DNA of 64,000 nt from Lytechinus pictus (Eukaryota; Echinodermata; Echinoidea; Temnopleuroida; Toxopneustidae): NCBI RefSeq assembly GCF_037042905.1, contig NC_087254.1, forward strand, positions 10,525,103-10,589,102, read 5' to 3'. Below, piece by piece: positions 36,101 to 41,172 of the stretch (its first letter is position 1; each line of letters opens with the position of its first letter). A program made the translations under genes and the position numbers. A model generated the notes under the pieces. The model was given only the letters and a program-made list of their open reading frames with translations, was not told the origin of the DNA and did no database searches.

Positions 36101-38368
36101 CTGTGCTTATTTGCTGATTTCTCAGCAATTACACAATTTCTTCCAGAATCCTTTGGCACATATGTATTATTTATACAAACAGACACTTTGGTGGTCATTT
36201 CATTGGATTCTGTACGAACTCATTTTGATATTGTTACCACAACTGGCATTTACCTTTAAGCTATGATGCAATTGATGCAAAAAAAAAATGCAAATATTCA
36301 ATCAAATTTGCCCATCATAACGCCACATCATCCATGATTTCATGTATTCCAGTTTATAAATAAGCTTAATGAAATTCATTGAATTTCTATCGATTCAGTT
36401 GTTTTGATTTTTTTTGCAAGCCAGTATTTGATTCCTCTTGCCAGTTGAGTTTCATCTTGTGTAGTTCTCATTATAAATGGATTATGCTTTTCATGAAAAG
36501 AATTTGATTTCTTTTCTCACTTTTTGAGGGAAAATGGGGCGATTTGATAGACATACATTCTGTCCTATATTACCACAGATGTACCTGCTGAAAAATCCAG
36601 TTATTTGTATCTAAACCCATTTTTTTTTATCGATCAAATATATTTTAAAAGGTCCTAGGGCCCGTTACAGAAAGAGTTGCAATCAAACGCAACTCAAAAA
36701 ATCTTGCGCAACTCAATTTTCTGCCAATGAAGCACCCGTATTTGGGACTTGTGCTTGATATTTTGACTTGACTTGCGTTTAAGCGCAACTCTTTCTGCAA
36801 CAGGCCCCTGAACATGTATATTGTCAGTTTTAATCAAGATAGTTTTGGCTGTACAATAGTCAGTTGAGTGAGCATCAAACATATGCTTCACTCCAGAGCA
36901 AATATGCCAATGATGTAATCCACAATTACCAGTCCTTGTTATATTCATTTTTATTTCACTGTATAAACAGAAATAACATTTATTATTCAGATTCAAGTTA
37001 TTTTCCATCCCCAGAACTTTATGTTGGCAGCATTTCACTTTCTTGTGCTATCATTTTATCTTTATTGTTTTACACAATGTTTCCATACCTACAGAGATTG
37101 ACATCATAGCTTTCATTGCACATTTTAGAGATGGACGTATTGCAATAGCTCTTTATTACATGATGCAACTCGGGGGGTAAAATCCATGAAATGTTTTTAC
37201 ATTGAAGAAAGGGCTGATTATATAATGCTGAAATTCACAATTCTCTTATCATAGATATTTCTGTCTTTTGTTGACATCGAATGTTGAATGATTTGTATGT
37301 AATGAAAGATTGTATCCTTTATCTATGAGAGTTTTTTTTTAAATAGGTAGCTTTATTGAACTTTCCTGTATTGTAAAGCATGTAGAGAACACAAATACTT
37401 TATATTTACTACTTTTGTAATGATTTATGCATCATTCATTTTCATACAATATGAGCTCAACCACCAATAGCTGTGGTTTCCAAGACTTTGCCATGAATTG
37501 TATTATTCATTATGGAAATGCCAATAAAAGATTATTATAGTTATGGAGATGAAAAAGTGTTAGCCATGTATTTTTTTTTTAAGTCACAATGATTTCAAAT
37601 GATAAAACGAGGGAGGTTTGTGAGCTGTGATGAAAATACTTACATGTAATTTATCATCACTTGTTCAAAATACAAGATCAATACCGGTATTCAAATTCTT
37701 TTACTTTTTATCATAGTTGATCGTCTACTTTTTCTAGAGTCATTATGTTTGTCCTTCAATTGCAGCCAGTATATAGGGGAAACGTATAGCAAGAGAGAAA
37801 GTGATCAGTGAAAATCTAGAGAGAGAGGCAGAGGGGGGGGGGGGGATAGAGACAGATGGACAGAGAGAGAGAGAGAGAGAGATGGGGGGGGGGGACAGAA
37901 ATCATTCTTTTAATCTATTTCGAAGGCTACATTTCCCAACCTACTGGCTGAATCTGTAGCATTGGAGAAGCTTTTAACAGTGAAGTGAATGGGAGTTTTC
38001 CAGGGCATTTCCGGGGCAAAATCATACTAAAGCACCCGCAATCTTTTACCTCCCTGCAAAAGAAAAAGGAGGCAGCTGCGTTTACATCAATAGATATGAA
38101 ATTAAAATACACACTTGGCAATTTATGGCCTTTCATTCTCGTTCTTTTTTTGCAGCTCCTTGAATCTTGGGAAAAGACGTTGCCAAAATCCAGAGCACTC
38201 ACTCAATCCTCGGACGCCAATGGCTCGTCATCAGCTGGGGCAAGTAGTCCAGGATCTCGACCAACTAGCCCAATTAGTCCATCAAGTTCAACATCACCAT
38301 CTTCATCATCCTTCAGTCCCACATCAAACCCAACCAGTCCCACGAGATCGGATAAATTTATTTTCTAG
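13..38368 (+). CDS. SNX8: sorting nexin 8 (SNX8), 12 exons, 5' end outside the window
   Basis: Exons: 13-137, 4908-5040, 11513-11706, 17242-17359, 18378-18499, 19607-19687, 20126-20246, 21595-21767, 23496-23564, 25000-25152, 26576-26725, 38156-38368. Every border is AG/GT and the phases join without a break: 1652 nt, i.e. 549 full codons plus TAG after a split first codon. SNX8 and its yeast relative Mvp1 are PX-BAR proteins that bind phosphoinositides and remodel endosomal membranes in retrograde and recycling traffic. The PX core is visible: strand LIPEKKGLLLKHVEYEVSS, basic motif RRYSDF, proline loop PRLPPKK and helix FIEQRRKSLVRFL. The following helical region, with the strongly SNX8-like blocks DLCERHEKGVLRDHQNAL and ESQIMTMENRNFFSLHCLQM, is the BAR domain. 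The N-terminal exons add an EH-like domain. The tail is Ser/Pro/Thr-rich. At least one upstream coding exon with the start codon is missing. Identification is from remembered family resemblance, not a search. Confidence 0.95.
757..945. repeat. degenerate half copy of the 992-1600 foldback element
   Basis: This stretch repeats, with many changes, the left arm of the element at 992-1600. Shared pieces in the same order are TTTGCATTATT, GGTGAAACAGT, GAATATTCATTG, TGATGTCATATCCC-like sequence and TTGTTCTTTTGTATTT. No matching right arm follows, so it is a solo or truncated copy. Confidence 0.6.
992..1600. mobile_element. foldback element with arms of about 210-230 bp
   Basis: The left end AGGGATGGTCCAGGCTG pairs with the right end CAGCCCAGACCATCCCT. 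Pairing continues inward with gaps through TTCACAGAGCAAAATG / CATTTTGCTCTGTGAA, GAATATTCATT and GGGCTGATGATGTCA / TGACATCATCAGCCC, with a loop near 1220-1390. It has no coding capacity, so it is probably a non-autonomous DNA transposon. No target duplication could be fixed. Confidence 0.8.
1760..2440. mobile_element. MITE of the GTATTCTGAAGT family, interrupted by another element
   Basis: The outer ends GGATTCTGAACTCTCGTTTA and TTTAAAACCAGAGTTCAGAA are diverged inverted repeats. The same ends, with inner ATTATGGGGAGCC-like and CCATAGTTAAACCA blocks, occur at 39378-39687 and 52628-52940 in a compact form of about 310 bp. The extra length here is the element nested at 2022-2400. Confidence 0.75.
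2022..2400. mobile_element. nested MITE with ACCCCTTTCATAAACCC ends
   Basis: The left end ACCCCTTTCATAAACCC is the reverse complement of the right end GGGTTTATGAAAGGGGT. The interior repeats ATAATGCGGATAATTG and TTATCCGCATTAT in both orientations. It interrupts the larger 1760-2440 element, so it inserted later. Confidence 0.8.
2940..3110. repeat. diverged relative of the 48853-49070 element
   Basis: Shares TTTCAACTGTAGCAAATTG and a duplicated ATTGATTTCAACT block with the element at 48853-49070. The terminal GTTGCAAGAAA is not recognisable, so this is an eroded or partial copy. Confidence 0.4.
3730..3888. mobile_element. MITE, TTAGCGATTAATCGC family, diverged copy
   Basis: Ends are GGTCCC and GGGTCC-type with inner AGCGATTAATTGCT and ATTAGCGATTAAT. 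The middle GCGCATTTTGCT.AGTAGACTGACTA.GAACCAAT matches the well-preserved copy at 39056-39219. Other members are at 19825-19955 and, in part, 29342-29455. Confidence 0.75.
4609..4672 (+). repeat. tRNA-like sequence (tRNA-derived SINE fragment or tRNA pseudogene)
   Basis: A box-A-like TGGTGGTTGAGTCGC is followed 33 bases later by a box-B-like GGTTCGAATCTC, as in tRNA promoters. The flanks do not form a convincing 7-bp acceptor stem, so a working tRNA is unlikely. Confidence 0.5.
4908..5040 (+). CDS. SNX8: SNX8 exon b (EH-like domain, second half)
   Basis: Acceptor tcaacag, donor gtaaac; phase 0 in, phase 1 out. It encodes IWDSVDSKQGFITRGGLYKA followed by LALTALAQQGKQP. IWD..D...GF......Y.AL is the signature of the second EF-hand-like motif of EH domains. 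The loop DSKQGFIT lacks the full set of calcium-binding acids. Confidence 0.93.
5429..8499 (-). pseudogene. LINE ORF2: endonuclease-reverse transcriptase, frameshifted
   Basis: 8499-8269 carries a Cys-rich start (CVLCNRQ, CISCHK). 8282-7494 is an apurinic-endonuclease-type domain with TFNCRSLNKN, SETWLNE, RRGGGVGVYI, GDFNVNL and SDHYPVF. 7458-6682 opens the reverse transcriptase with FKKGHRYILNNYRPISILS. 6498-6124 carries GVPQGSVLGPLLFILFINDL and the catalytic FADDTN. 6104-5874 has KKVTQTTFLGLVIDDKLSW, and 5893-5429 is the C-terminal region. The pieces lie in three frames, with breaks near 8275, 7470, 6680-6500, 6110 and 5885, so no working ORF2 protein can be made. The FADD box and the absence of an RNase H domain fit CR1/jockey-group elements. 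Confidence 0.88.
8648..9379 (-). CDS. LINE ORF1 protein, 243 aa, intact
   Basis: The ORF starts MASSTRSKSG. A predicted coiled coil occupies about residues 25-100 (EGRLHDIDVKVNERHTEL, NSVEQSINQLEQYSR). An RNA-binding domain follows (CVRIFGIKETEG, DLDRSHRVGKRS, PRPIIAKFVSYRTRNSFI, ARRKLKNTGITVQEDLT). This is the layout of trimeric LINE ORF1 proteins that coat the element RNA. It is uninterrupted although ORF2 is broken, suggesting a fairly young insertion. Confidence 0.85.
   Translation of the reverse strand: MASSTRSKSGCDATSKIHEFFDSDIFISKLEVIAKRVAKEVVEQSFSKLSDLISRIEGRLHDIDVKVNERHTELTTLQKVVERQSDRTNSVEQSINQLEQYSRRSCVRIFGIKETEGESTDTIVCDLANTKMDVTLTTADLDRSHRVGKRSNNSQHPRPIIAKFVSYRTRNSFIRARRKLKNTGITVQEDLTAKNQEIYRKTYKCPKVDSAWTIDGRVFALVNASGGKKIKKLITSIQDLESL
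9980..11512 (+). repeat. tandem repeats of the SNX8 exon-c 5' border (pseudo-exon array)
   Basis: Units of about 110-117 bp each contain TTGTAG-like acceptor, AGCTTCCCAAACCCTCTCT-like exon start, TATCAGCATTTCACTC, a GTAAGTA donor-like site, GCAGCTTTCATAATCATT and TTGGTAAATATTCATTATT. Exon-like starts lie at 10672, 10783 and 11396; the genuine exon starts at 11513. A fragment of the unit is also recognisable at 9980-10010. Two insertions split the array: 10012-10648, and roughly 10880-11365, in which I recognise nothing. Confidence 0.8.
10012..10648. mobile_element. TIR element containing about 3 tandem 157-163 bp repeats
   Basis: The left end TTTTGTCTCGCCCAC pairs with the right end GTGGGCGAGACACAAAA. 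Inside, the block ACTCCGCAACCG...GGATGGTAGATGGACT...GAGGTCACATGG...AGGTCAAAGGTCATTTTCAG is repeated in tandem from about 10061, 10218 and 10381. The flanks are parts of the exon-border repeat unit, so it inserted into that array. Confidence 0.8.
11513..11706 (+). CDS. SNX8: SNX8 exon c (linker and start of PX domain)
   Basis: Acceptor ttttttgtag, donor gtaagt; phase 1 in, phase 0 out. It encodes ELPKPSLGDLSDLKTLSQHV, then NILNYNYAELSALDHITVDL and the first PX strands LIPEKKGLLLKHVEYEVSSR. Its first 19 bases are copied upstream in the pseudo-exon array. Confidence 0.95.
13431..13497 (+). repeat. tRNA-like sequence (tRNA-derived SINE head)
   Basis: GGCGATGGTCTGTGGCC is a box-A-like start and CCTGGTTCGAAACTC a box-B-like end at tRNA spacing, followed by a T-rich tract. 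The acceptor stem is not convincing, so this is more likely SINE-derived than a working tRNA. Confidence 0.45.
14991..15147. mobile_element. small foldback element (about 157 bp)
   Basis: The left end TACCTCAAGTGATGTT pairs with the right end AACATCACTTGAGGTA. Inner arms CACTCCACTTCACTAC / GTAGTGAAGTGGAG continue the pairing. No coding capacity. Confidence 0.8.
15271..15892. mobile_element. foldback element with about 200-bp arms
   Basis: The left arm runs from CCACCCAAGGGTTCATTACA and the right arm ends TGTAATGAACCCTTGCC...GGTGG. Inner paired blocks are GACCCACTAGTTAGAAATCC / GGATTTCTAACTAGTGGGTC and CCAAACGCGGTTCGTGG / CCACGAACCGCGTTTGG. TATACTAATACTAACCTCGC is duplicated just inside the left arm. 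No coding capacity. Confidence 0.82.
16872..17133 (-). mobile_element. tRNA-derived SINE
   Basis: Read on the minus strand, a tRNA-like head (TTGGTCTAGTAGTTCTGAG, GGGTTGTGGGTTTGAGTCC) is followed by AAATTTATCCACA, CATTCTAGGAATAA-type body sequence and a GCGCT..AT-type 3' end. The body matches SINEs at 25970-26249, 51305-51535 and 62428-62667. Confidence 0.8.
17242..17359 (+). CDS. SNX8: SNX8 exon d (PX domain core)
   Basis: Acceptor gtctttacag, donor gtatgc; phase 0 in, phase 1 out. It encodes MYKSTVFRRYSDFAAMSDML and YPYRMVPRLPPKKMLG. RRYSDF and the PRLPPKK loop are the phosphoinositide-binding parts of the PX domain. Confidence 0.96.
17846..17936. mobile_element. MITE fragment, GACAAGTCCTTTCATGAAAC family
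   Basis: Shares TTGATTGGCTGAGA, GTTACTATGGTTACTGTC and ACAAGTCCTTTCATC with the longer copy at 30061-30220. Other copies are at 20782-20922 (reverse) and 39944-40089. Confidence 0.65.
17993..18352 (+). mobile_element. tRNA-derived SINE, full length
   Basis: The tRNA-like head has box A TGGTGTAGTGGTTCTGACTC and box B GGTCGTGAGTTCGAATCCC. The body passes through CGACCCAGGTGCTAAATGGG and ends AAAAGCGCTATATAAAAATT plus an (ATT)n tail. Its tail resembles, but its body differs from, the other SINEs in the window. Confidence 0.85.
18378..18499 (+). CDS. SNX8: SNX8 exon e (end of PX domain)
   Basis: Acceptor ttttcacag, donor gtaagt; phase 1 in, phase 0 out. It encodes ANREFIEQRRKSLVRFLTLV and RHPTFHRSEVVRYFLTFSGS, the C-terminal helices of the PX domain. 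Confidence 0.96.
18519..18612. mobile_element. short dispersed element, GTTATAAGCTACCGA family
   Basis: TGTTATAAGCTACCGATATC, TCTGATTGGCTCAGAGCAAA and TTGTCAGTGAAAATC recur at 26983-27074, 29453-29550, 29821-29915 and 31929-32011. Each is about 90 bp and ends near CTCC/CACTCC. Confidence 0.75.
18655..18825. repeat. dispersed repeat (GGGCTACATTTCACAACC family), copy 1
   Basis: Shared order: GGGCTACATTTC, AACCTA, CAT TGGATAAGCTTT, GGCAGTAA, TTTTCCAG, CATTTTGGG and CCCTGTATTTTTTCC. Relatives lie at 19252-19430, 31285-31428 and 37920-38055. Confidence 0.7.
19252..19430. repeat. dispersed repeat (GGGCTACATTTCACAACC family), copy 2
   Basis: Same block order as 18655-18825 in the same orientation, with moderate divergence (GGGGCTACTTTCCATAACC, ACATTGGATG, ATGGCAGTAAATGGG, AGCATTTTGGGGGTAAAATT). 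Confidence 0.7.
19607..19687 (+). CDS. SNX8: SNX8 exon f
   Basis: Acceptor tgtttag, donor gtatga; phase 0 at both ends, 27 codons. It encodes DMQHRIKEQFRGIPDEFVTS KLAAQAK, the PX-BAR linker. Confidence 0.95.
19718..20075. repeat. dispersed repeat also found at 35868-36070, split by a MITE
   Basis: Matching blocks include GAAAGTCTGTAAA, GATCTAGATC, AACTTTGTGA, GAAGATCACC and CACGTGGGACAGT. The copy at 35868-36070 is continuous where this one contains the 19825-19955 element. Confidence 0.75.
19825..19955. mobile_element. MITE, TTAGCGATTAATCGC family, nested copy
   Basis: Ends AGGGTCCTGTAACACA and TGTGTTACGGGACCT are inverted, with GGTTAGCGATTAATCG next to the left end. It sits inside a dispersed repeat whose uninterrupted form is at 35868-36070. 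Confidence 0.82.
20126..20246 (+). CDS. SNX8: SNX8 exon g (BAR domain start)
   Basis: Acceptor gttttag, donor gtaagt; phase 0 in, phase 1 out. It encodes DLVPMDTQVQFGNSREQIKS and LFNSMNLIKGFVDQITTRAM, the first BAR helix region. Confidence 0.95.
20782..20922 (-). mobile_element. MITE, GACAAGTCCTTTCATGAAAC family, reverse copy
   Basis: In reverse orientation relative to 30061-30220 it shows GTTACCATAGTGCTTCTCGG, CCAATCAAGATCAAGGAAAG, TTGTCAGATCTGATAAC and GATGTTGATGAAACTC. The rest of the intron, 20247-20781 and 20923-21594, shows no recognised feature. Confidence 0.7.
21595..21767 (+). CDS. SNX8: SNX8 exon h (BAR domain)
   Basis: Acceptor ttaaacag, donor gtaatt; phase 1 in, phase 0 out. It encodes NAADTLSFAKELSSLGGDSQ, then SWPHLKNGLKSVAVEFASLS. 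The NAAD...F.KELS and LK..L....VEFA blocks are characteristic of SNX8. Confidence 0.96.
21805..21838. repeat. (TA)n / T-rich / G-rich simple sequence
   Basis: A run of about nine TA units is followed directly by poly-T and poly-G. Confidence 0.9.
22086..23083. mobile_element. non-autonomous DNA transposon, CAGGCATGAAAATT ends
   Basis: The left end CAGGCATGAAAATT is the exact reverse complement of the right end AATTTTCATGCCTG. ATAATA flanks both sides (22080-22085 and 23084-23089), a possible 6-bp target duplication in AT-rich DNA. Inside are CCGCG-rich sequence and the block GGGGGCGTTGCCCCTGGACC. Between is a 97-residue open frame (22474-22767) of no known family. GC content is higher than the surrounding intron. 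It may derive from a hAT-like element; that family link is a guess. Confidence 0.8.
23496..23564 (+). CDS. SNX8: SNX8 exon i (BAR domain)
   Basis: Acceptor ttgccag, donor gtaagt; phase 0 at both ends, 23 codons: GKRLSEGVVEKFWLFLDLLQ AYK. VVEK...FLDLLQ.YK is conserved in SNX8. Confidence 0.96.
23660..23886 (+). mobile_element. SINE 3' part next to a MITE end
   Basis: 23660-23718 resembles the end of the GTATTCTGAAGT MITE family. From 23720, AGGTGAGATGAATGGGTACC, AGCTAAAGCCGGGGTAATAA and a final (ATT)n tail match the 3' half of the SINE at 51305-51535. No tRNA-like head is present. Confidence 0.7.
24207..24938. mobile_element. piggyBac-like MITE with TTAA target duplication
   Basis: TTAA at 24203-24206 and 24939-24942 flanks inverted ends CCCTAGAAGGACTGGG and CCCAGTCCTTTTAGGG. 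TTAA duplications and CCC-starting ends are the hallmark of piggyBac transposons. The interior has no transposase. Confidence 0.85.
25000..25152 (+). CDS. SNX8: SNX8 exon j (BAR domain)
   Basis: Acceptor aactttcag, donor gtgaga; phase 0 at both ends. It encodes DLCERHEKGVLRDHQNALQK and VNEVEQLESRIIE, the most conserved block of SNX8. Confidence 0.97.
25180..25290. repeat. imperfect tandem duplication just after exon j
   Basis: AAGACCCC..CC followed by CTTCC/CCTC-rich sequence and TTAGCACTGGGTCCC occurs twice in tandem, about 60 bp apart. Confidence 0.7.
25970..26249 (-). mobile_element. tRNA-derived SINE, full length
   Basis: Read on the minus strand, the head has GCCCAGTGGATTAGTCTTCT and GGGTCGTGGGTTCGAATCCC. 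The body has GGCATGGCGTAATTTCCTTC and CCAGGTGAAGTGAATGGGTA, and the end is GGCGCTATATAGATG with an (ATT)-like tail. The best-preserved copy of this SINE family in the window. Confidence 0.88.
26576..26725 (+). CDS. SNX8: SNX8 exon k (end of BAR domain)
   Basis: Acceptor ttaatgtag, donor gttagt; phase 0 at both ends. It encodes QESQIMTMENRNFFSLHCLQ and METQLIHANMPLIADVMQTF, the last BAR helix. Confidence 0.97.
26983..27074. mobile_element. short dispersed element, GTTATAAGCTACCGA family
   Basis: TTGTTATAAACTACTGATAT, CTTATTGGCTGAAAAG and GCTAGTGAAAATCACTGAC align with 18519-18612. Confidence 0.7.
27413..27533. mobile_element. small foldback element (121 bp)
   Basis: The left arm CAGTAGCGTACCGTGAA pairs with the right arm TTCACGGTACGCTACTG. 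The inner arm GGAGACAAAGCATTGGGGGG pairs with CCCCCAATGCTTTGTCTCC. Confidence 0.85.
28313..28598. mobile_element. MITE with 27-bp inverted ends
   Basis: The left end TTTTAATCGGGTCAAGATCA and the right end TGATCTTGACCCGATTAAA are inverted repeats that continue into CACTTTTC / GAAAAGTG. Each half also holds an ATTGG or CCAAT motif. Confidence 0.85.
29342..29455. mobile_element. partial MITE, TTAGCGATTAATCGC family
   Basis: GGGCCCCGTATCACAAATG and TTAGCGATTAATCGCTAAG match the left half of 39056-39219. The right end is missing and the next family member (29453) follows directly. Confidence 0.7.
29453..29550. mobile_element. short dispersed element, GTTATAAGCTACCGA family
   Basis: GTTATAAGCTACTGAAATCC and TCTGATTGGCTGAGAGCAAA align with 18519-18612. 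Confidence 0.75.
29821..29915. mobile_element. short dispersed element, GTTATAAGCTACCGA family
   Basis: TTGTTATAAGCTACCAAAAT and TCTGATTGGCTCAGAGCATA align with 18519-18612. Confidence 0.75.
30061..30220. mobile_element. MITE, GACAAGTCCTTTCATGAAAC family, best copy
   Basis: The left end GGGGAGTGTTTCATCAACAT pairs loosely with the right end CTTTCATGAAACGCCCCC. Inner CATCCGACAAGTTGTC and ACGTCCGACAAGTC mark both arms, with GTTGATTGGCTGAGAG in the middle. Confidence 0.78.
31285..31428. repeat. dispersed repeat (GGGCTACATTTCACAACC family), copy 3
   Basis: Follows the same block order as 18655-18825 (ACCTACTGCCTTAATCTGCA, ACATTGCAGTGAA, GGATTTTCC, AGCCCCTGTG). Confidence 0.6.
31551..31719. mobile_element. 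near-perfect palindromic MITE (169 bp)
   Basis: The arms TCAGGGGCCCGTTTCATAAA and TTTATGAAACAGGCCCCTGA pair. The inner arms GTTGTAACTTTGCCATAATG / CATTATGGCAAAGTTACAAC and CTACCATGGTAAC / GTTACCATGGTAG leave only a short loop holding GATTGGCTGG. A diverged copy is at 53151-53298. Confidence 0.9.
31929..32011. mobile_element. short dispersed element, GTTATAAGCTACCGA family
   Basis: CTGTTATAAGCTACTGAAAT and CTCTGATTGGATGAGAGCA align with 18519-18612; it ends in ACTCCCC. Confidence 0.72.
32712..32920. mobile_element. MITE with GGGGGTTTCACAAAGATTTA ends
   Basis: The left end GGGGGTTTCACAAAGATTTA is the inverse of the right end TAAATCTTTGTGAAACACCC with one change. Pairing continues with AGTATGACTT / AAGTCATACT and ACGCGT/AACGC-type inner blocks. 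Confidence 0.85.
33632..33773. mobile_element. MITE, GTTGCAGAAAGAGTTGCG family, copy 1
   Basis: The left end GTCCGTTGCAGAAAGAGTTG pairs with the right end CAACTCTTTCTGCAACGGGC. The middle contains GTTGATTGGTTGAAAATC. Other copies are at 36658-36809 and 41173-41290. A loose end fragment (CGCAACTCTTTGTGAGACGG) lies near 33929. Confidence 0.85.
35868..36070. repeat. dispersed repeat also found at 19718-20075, uninterrupted copy
   Basis: Contains GTTGCAGTAAATACTGATTT, AGAAAGTCTGTAAACCAGGC, GAGGATCTAGATCTGG, AACTTTGTGAAATCTTGAAA and GCACGTGGGACAGTG in one piece. Confidence 0.75.
36658..36809. mobile_element. MITE, GTTGCAGAAAGAGTTGCG family, copy 2
   Basis: Ends GGGCCCGTTACAGAAAGAGT and CTCTTTCTGCAACAGGCCCC pair. 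Inner GCAATCAAACGCAACTC and GACTTGCGTTTAAGCGCAAC continue the arms. Confidence 0.85.
37800..37895. repeat. GA/G-rich simple sequence
   Basis: Purine-rich tract with (GA)n at 37861-37880 and two poly-G runs. Confidence 0.9.
37920..38055. repeat. dispersed repeat (GGGCTACATTTCACAACC family), copy 4
   Basis: GGCTACATTTCCCAACCTAC, GTAGCATTGGAGAAGCTTTT and GTGAATGGGAGTTTTCCAGG follow the family order. It ends about 100 bp before SNX8 exon l. Confidence 0.7.
38156..38368 (+). CDS. SNX8: SNX8 last exon (Ser/Pro/Thr-rich tail)
   Basis: Acceptor tttttttgcag, phase 0. It encodes LLESWEKTLPKSRALTQSSD, then a low-complexity tail with repeated SP and TSP (PTSPISPSS, NPTSPTRS), ending SDKFIF and TAG at 38366-38368. 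The opening aligns with the final helix of the BAR region; the tail is unstructured and could be a phosphorylation region, which is inference. Confidence 0.93.
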   Translation, partial: LLESWEKTLPKSRALTQSSDANGSSSAGASSPGSRPTSPISPSSSTSPSSSSFSPTSNPTSPTRSDKFIF

Positions 38369-39055
38369 GCAATACTTTTTTTTTAAAGAACTTTTGCTCC
38401 ATCCGCCATATCTGCCCACCCCCTCATTTTTTTGGGACTGATTACGCCACTGGCGCGTACTGGAGCATCTAAGCCCGCTCTAATCCAAATTCACTAATCG
38501 TACCCCCTCTCTATGGAATTCCTAGATTCATTACTGTAATGGAATTATGTCAGTGACTTGCCTTTCAGATTGGGGAGGGGGGGGGGGGGCTTGGGGAACT
38601 ATGGATCCCAAACTATTTCGTGATCATTTTCAAAATGGAGAAAAAGAAGGAAAGGGAAAGGAAGGTGAAATATATTATTTTCTTGATATTATGTCAAAAT
38701 CTATCACATTTTTTTTGTATCAAGAAGGTCAACATTTTTGCTCTCTCACAACTTGTTTTTATTAAAGAAATTTATCTCATTACGGCGCTGTGTATTTGAA
38801 ATGTTATACCTTCTTGATGAAAATATATTTTATATGACATACATCTTATAGATTTATGAAACTGATAAGAGTGTGGACAAAAGTGATATGTTTTCATTTT
38901 ATTGTCCATGCAAAAATAGCAAATGGATAAAGGAAAAGTGATAATTGAAGCAGTATGGGTTATGCACCAATGTTTTTTTTTTTATTTGCAGCGAGGTCTG
39001 AAAATGTGAATTATTATTTAATGACTCCCAATTATTTTTGTGTGACTAATTTTCA

Positions 39056-39219
39056 ACCGGGGCGCCGTAACACAAATGTTAGCGATTAATCGCTAAATGA
39101 AATGACCAATCAAGATCCTCGTTGTATGCGCATTTTGCTAAGTAGACTGACTATGAACCAATCAGAATTGTTCTTTGAAATTAGCGATCAATCGCTAACC
39201 TTTGTGTTACGGGACCCAG
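39056..39219. mobile_element. MITE, TTAGCGATTAATCGC family, best copy
   Basis: The left arm CGTAACACAAATGTTAGCGA and the right arm TCGCTAACCTTTGTGTTACG are inverted repeats. Two CCAAT motifs lie in the middle (39106 and 39159). Confidence 0.88.
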
Positions 39220-39377
39220 GTGAAAAAAGCTGTTATAATTCCTCATATTTTGATGATAGCCATGTTGCGATTTTTTTTGTTTTTGTTTAATTTCCATTAT
39301 AATTGATCTTCATCTTTTACGGTGTTTTACGTGTATAGTATGCAATTAATTCCCATGGTTGTTGATAAAACAAACTG

Positions 39378-39687
39378 ACCCGTATTCTGAAGTCAGGTTT
39401 AACTTCGACCTTGGTCTAACTCTGTGCTAAAATTATGGGGAGCCAAAAGTTCAAAAATTCTGTTTATATTGTATATTTCTTATGATTACAATTTTGTTTC
39501 CTTTTGCTTTCATACGGGAGAAAATACTTCAGTTATCATTCCCAGACAATTATAAACAATTTGGGTGTCATATGAGTTAATAAATTGAATGTGTACTGTT
39601 AGGAATTTGTGCTCCAATTTGCTCTCCATAGTTAAACCACAACTATAAACCAGGGTTTAATTTAAACCTGACTTCAGAATACGGGCC
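39378..39687. mobile_element. MITE, GTATTCTGAAGT family, best copy
   Basis: The left end CCCGTATTCTGAAGTCAGGT is the exact inverse of the right end ACCTGACTTCAGAATACGGG. Inner TCTAACTCTGTGCTAAAATT and CCATAGTTAAACCACAACTA define the arms. Confidence 0.9.
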
Positions 39688-39943
39688 ATTGTATTTAAAG
39701 TATGAGGCAGAAATAAAAAATTATAGGCCTGTTTAAGGATGACTTTTATTAATTACTCGCAACTTCGAGACCCGTTTTGAGGTGCCAATCATTTTTTTTT
39801 ATCTCCGTGAGATTGGGTTGAAAACCGATCTTTGTAAATCAAAATTATTCTATTTTCAAGCATCTAAATGCATTTACAAAAGCATTCAAACAGCCTTAAA
39901 AATTTGTCAAACTTGTTTAGAGTTTTATGAAATTGCGCACTAG

Positions 39944-40089
39944 AACATCGGAGAGTTTCATCGACATTTGCCATCGTACAACTTTCCTTGATAATGATTG
40001 GCTGAGAAGCGCAGTTTCTATGGTAACTGTCAGATAAAACTTGCTTTGTCGGATCAAACATCCGACAAGTCCTTTCAAGAATTCCTCCT
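39944..40089. mobile_element. MITE, GACAAGTCCTTTCATGAAAC family
   Basis: GAGAGTTTCATCGACATTTG, AATGATTGGCTGAGAAGC, CTATGGTAACTGTCAGATAA and CATCCGACAAGTCCTTTCA match 30061-30220. Confidence 0.75.
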
Positions 40090-40800
40090 CAGATAGGTCA
40101 TGCGCCAGCCGTGCGTGGAATCATAAAAAAGTAGAGATAAGAAATAGGCCTAAATATGAAGGTCTATAATAATCAGATATCAATACTTGAAGTTAGATTA
40201 TGATTATTTTGTATACTTCGTTTTGCTGAACAAAATGACGATGGCTTGGGAGGGATTAATAATGAAAAAAAAATACTTTCATGCCCCTCTCATATTATAT
40301 GAGATATTTACCATATAAAACTGATAAACAAAAGGTATATTGCAGTTCTTGGTTCTATTTTAACAGTCTTGAATGTTTTGAAACATGTATGTAAATAGAG
40401 TTTTATCTGATTGTTTTCAAAGAAATTTATTTACAAATAAATAAAAACAAATATGCAAAAACAAAAACATAAAAAAATCAAGATAACCAATTGCCATATG
40501 AATAGTTTATACATTGGATCGAATTTGTGTCTCTCTTTGCCGTAAAATGTTTTTATTCGTTTTGCCAAAGTCTGTTTTTGATTTATGTGAATTGTATAAA
40601 GATATTGAATCTATACCTATTAAAATTAATGAGAATTATATTCCATTCTTTTATTTATTCATTCCTACTTATTAGCTTTTGTCCCCATCTCTCTCTCTCC
40701 CCCTCTCTCCACCACTGTCGGTCTGACTGTCTGTTTGTCTCTCTCTCTCTAACCTCCTCCTCTTCTCGCCCCCCCACCGAAAAAAAATGTTGAGATCATA

Positions 40801-40935
40801 AATGCTTATTTATTTATTTATGTATTTATTTATTTATGTATTTATTTACTTACTTATTTATTTATCTATTCGTTTGTTTATTTATTCATTTATTTTATTT
40901 ATTTATGTACTTTTTTTTTTTTTTTTTTTTTGGGG
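40801..40935. repeat. (TTTA)n microsatellite followed by poly-T and poly-G
   Basis: About 25 TTTA-type units with scattered TG and TC variants, then a T run and a G run. Confidence 0.92.
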
Positions 40936-41172
40936 GGGGGGGTAATTTTGTTTGGGGAGTATTGCACGTCGTCTTTTCTTTCCATCTTACTTTGTAGATT
41001 TCGAATAATTTGATAATCACTTCTAGGCCTATGCTATGAACTTAAAAAAATATCAGTCATCAGGGAGGTTACATTTCCTCCTTGGAGTACGACAATACAC
41101 CAGACGGTGGCATGTACTGTTTCCAGAAGAAGAAGAAGAGTATATTTGGTTCTTCATGAAATGATGGGCAAG

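Larger units (their letters stand above)
26726..38155 (+). other. SNX8 last intron (11.4 kb), repeat-rich
   Basis: It holds many short elements listed separately. No extra SNX8 exon is needed because exons k and l join in phase and match family order. I see nothing to annotate in 27075-27412, 27534-28312, 28600-29341, 30221-31284, 32012-32711, 32921-33631, 33956-35867, 36071-36657 and 36810-37799, apart from simple A-rich and T-rich tracts. Confidence 0.75.
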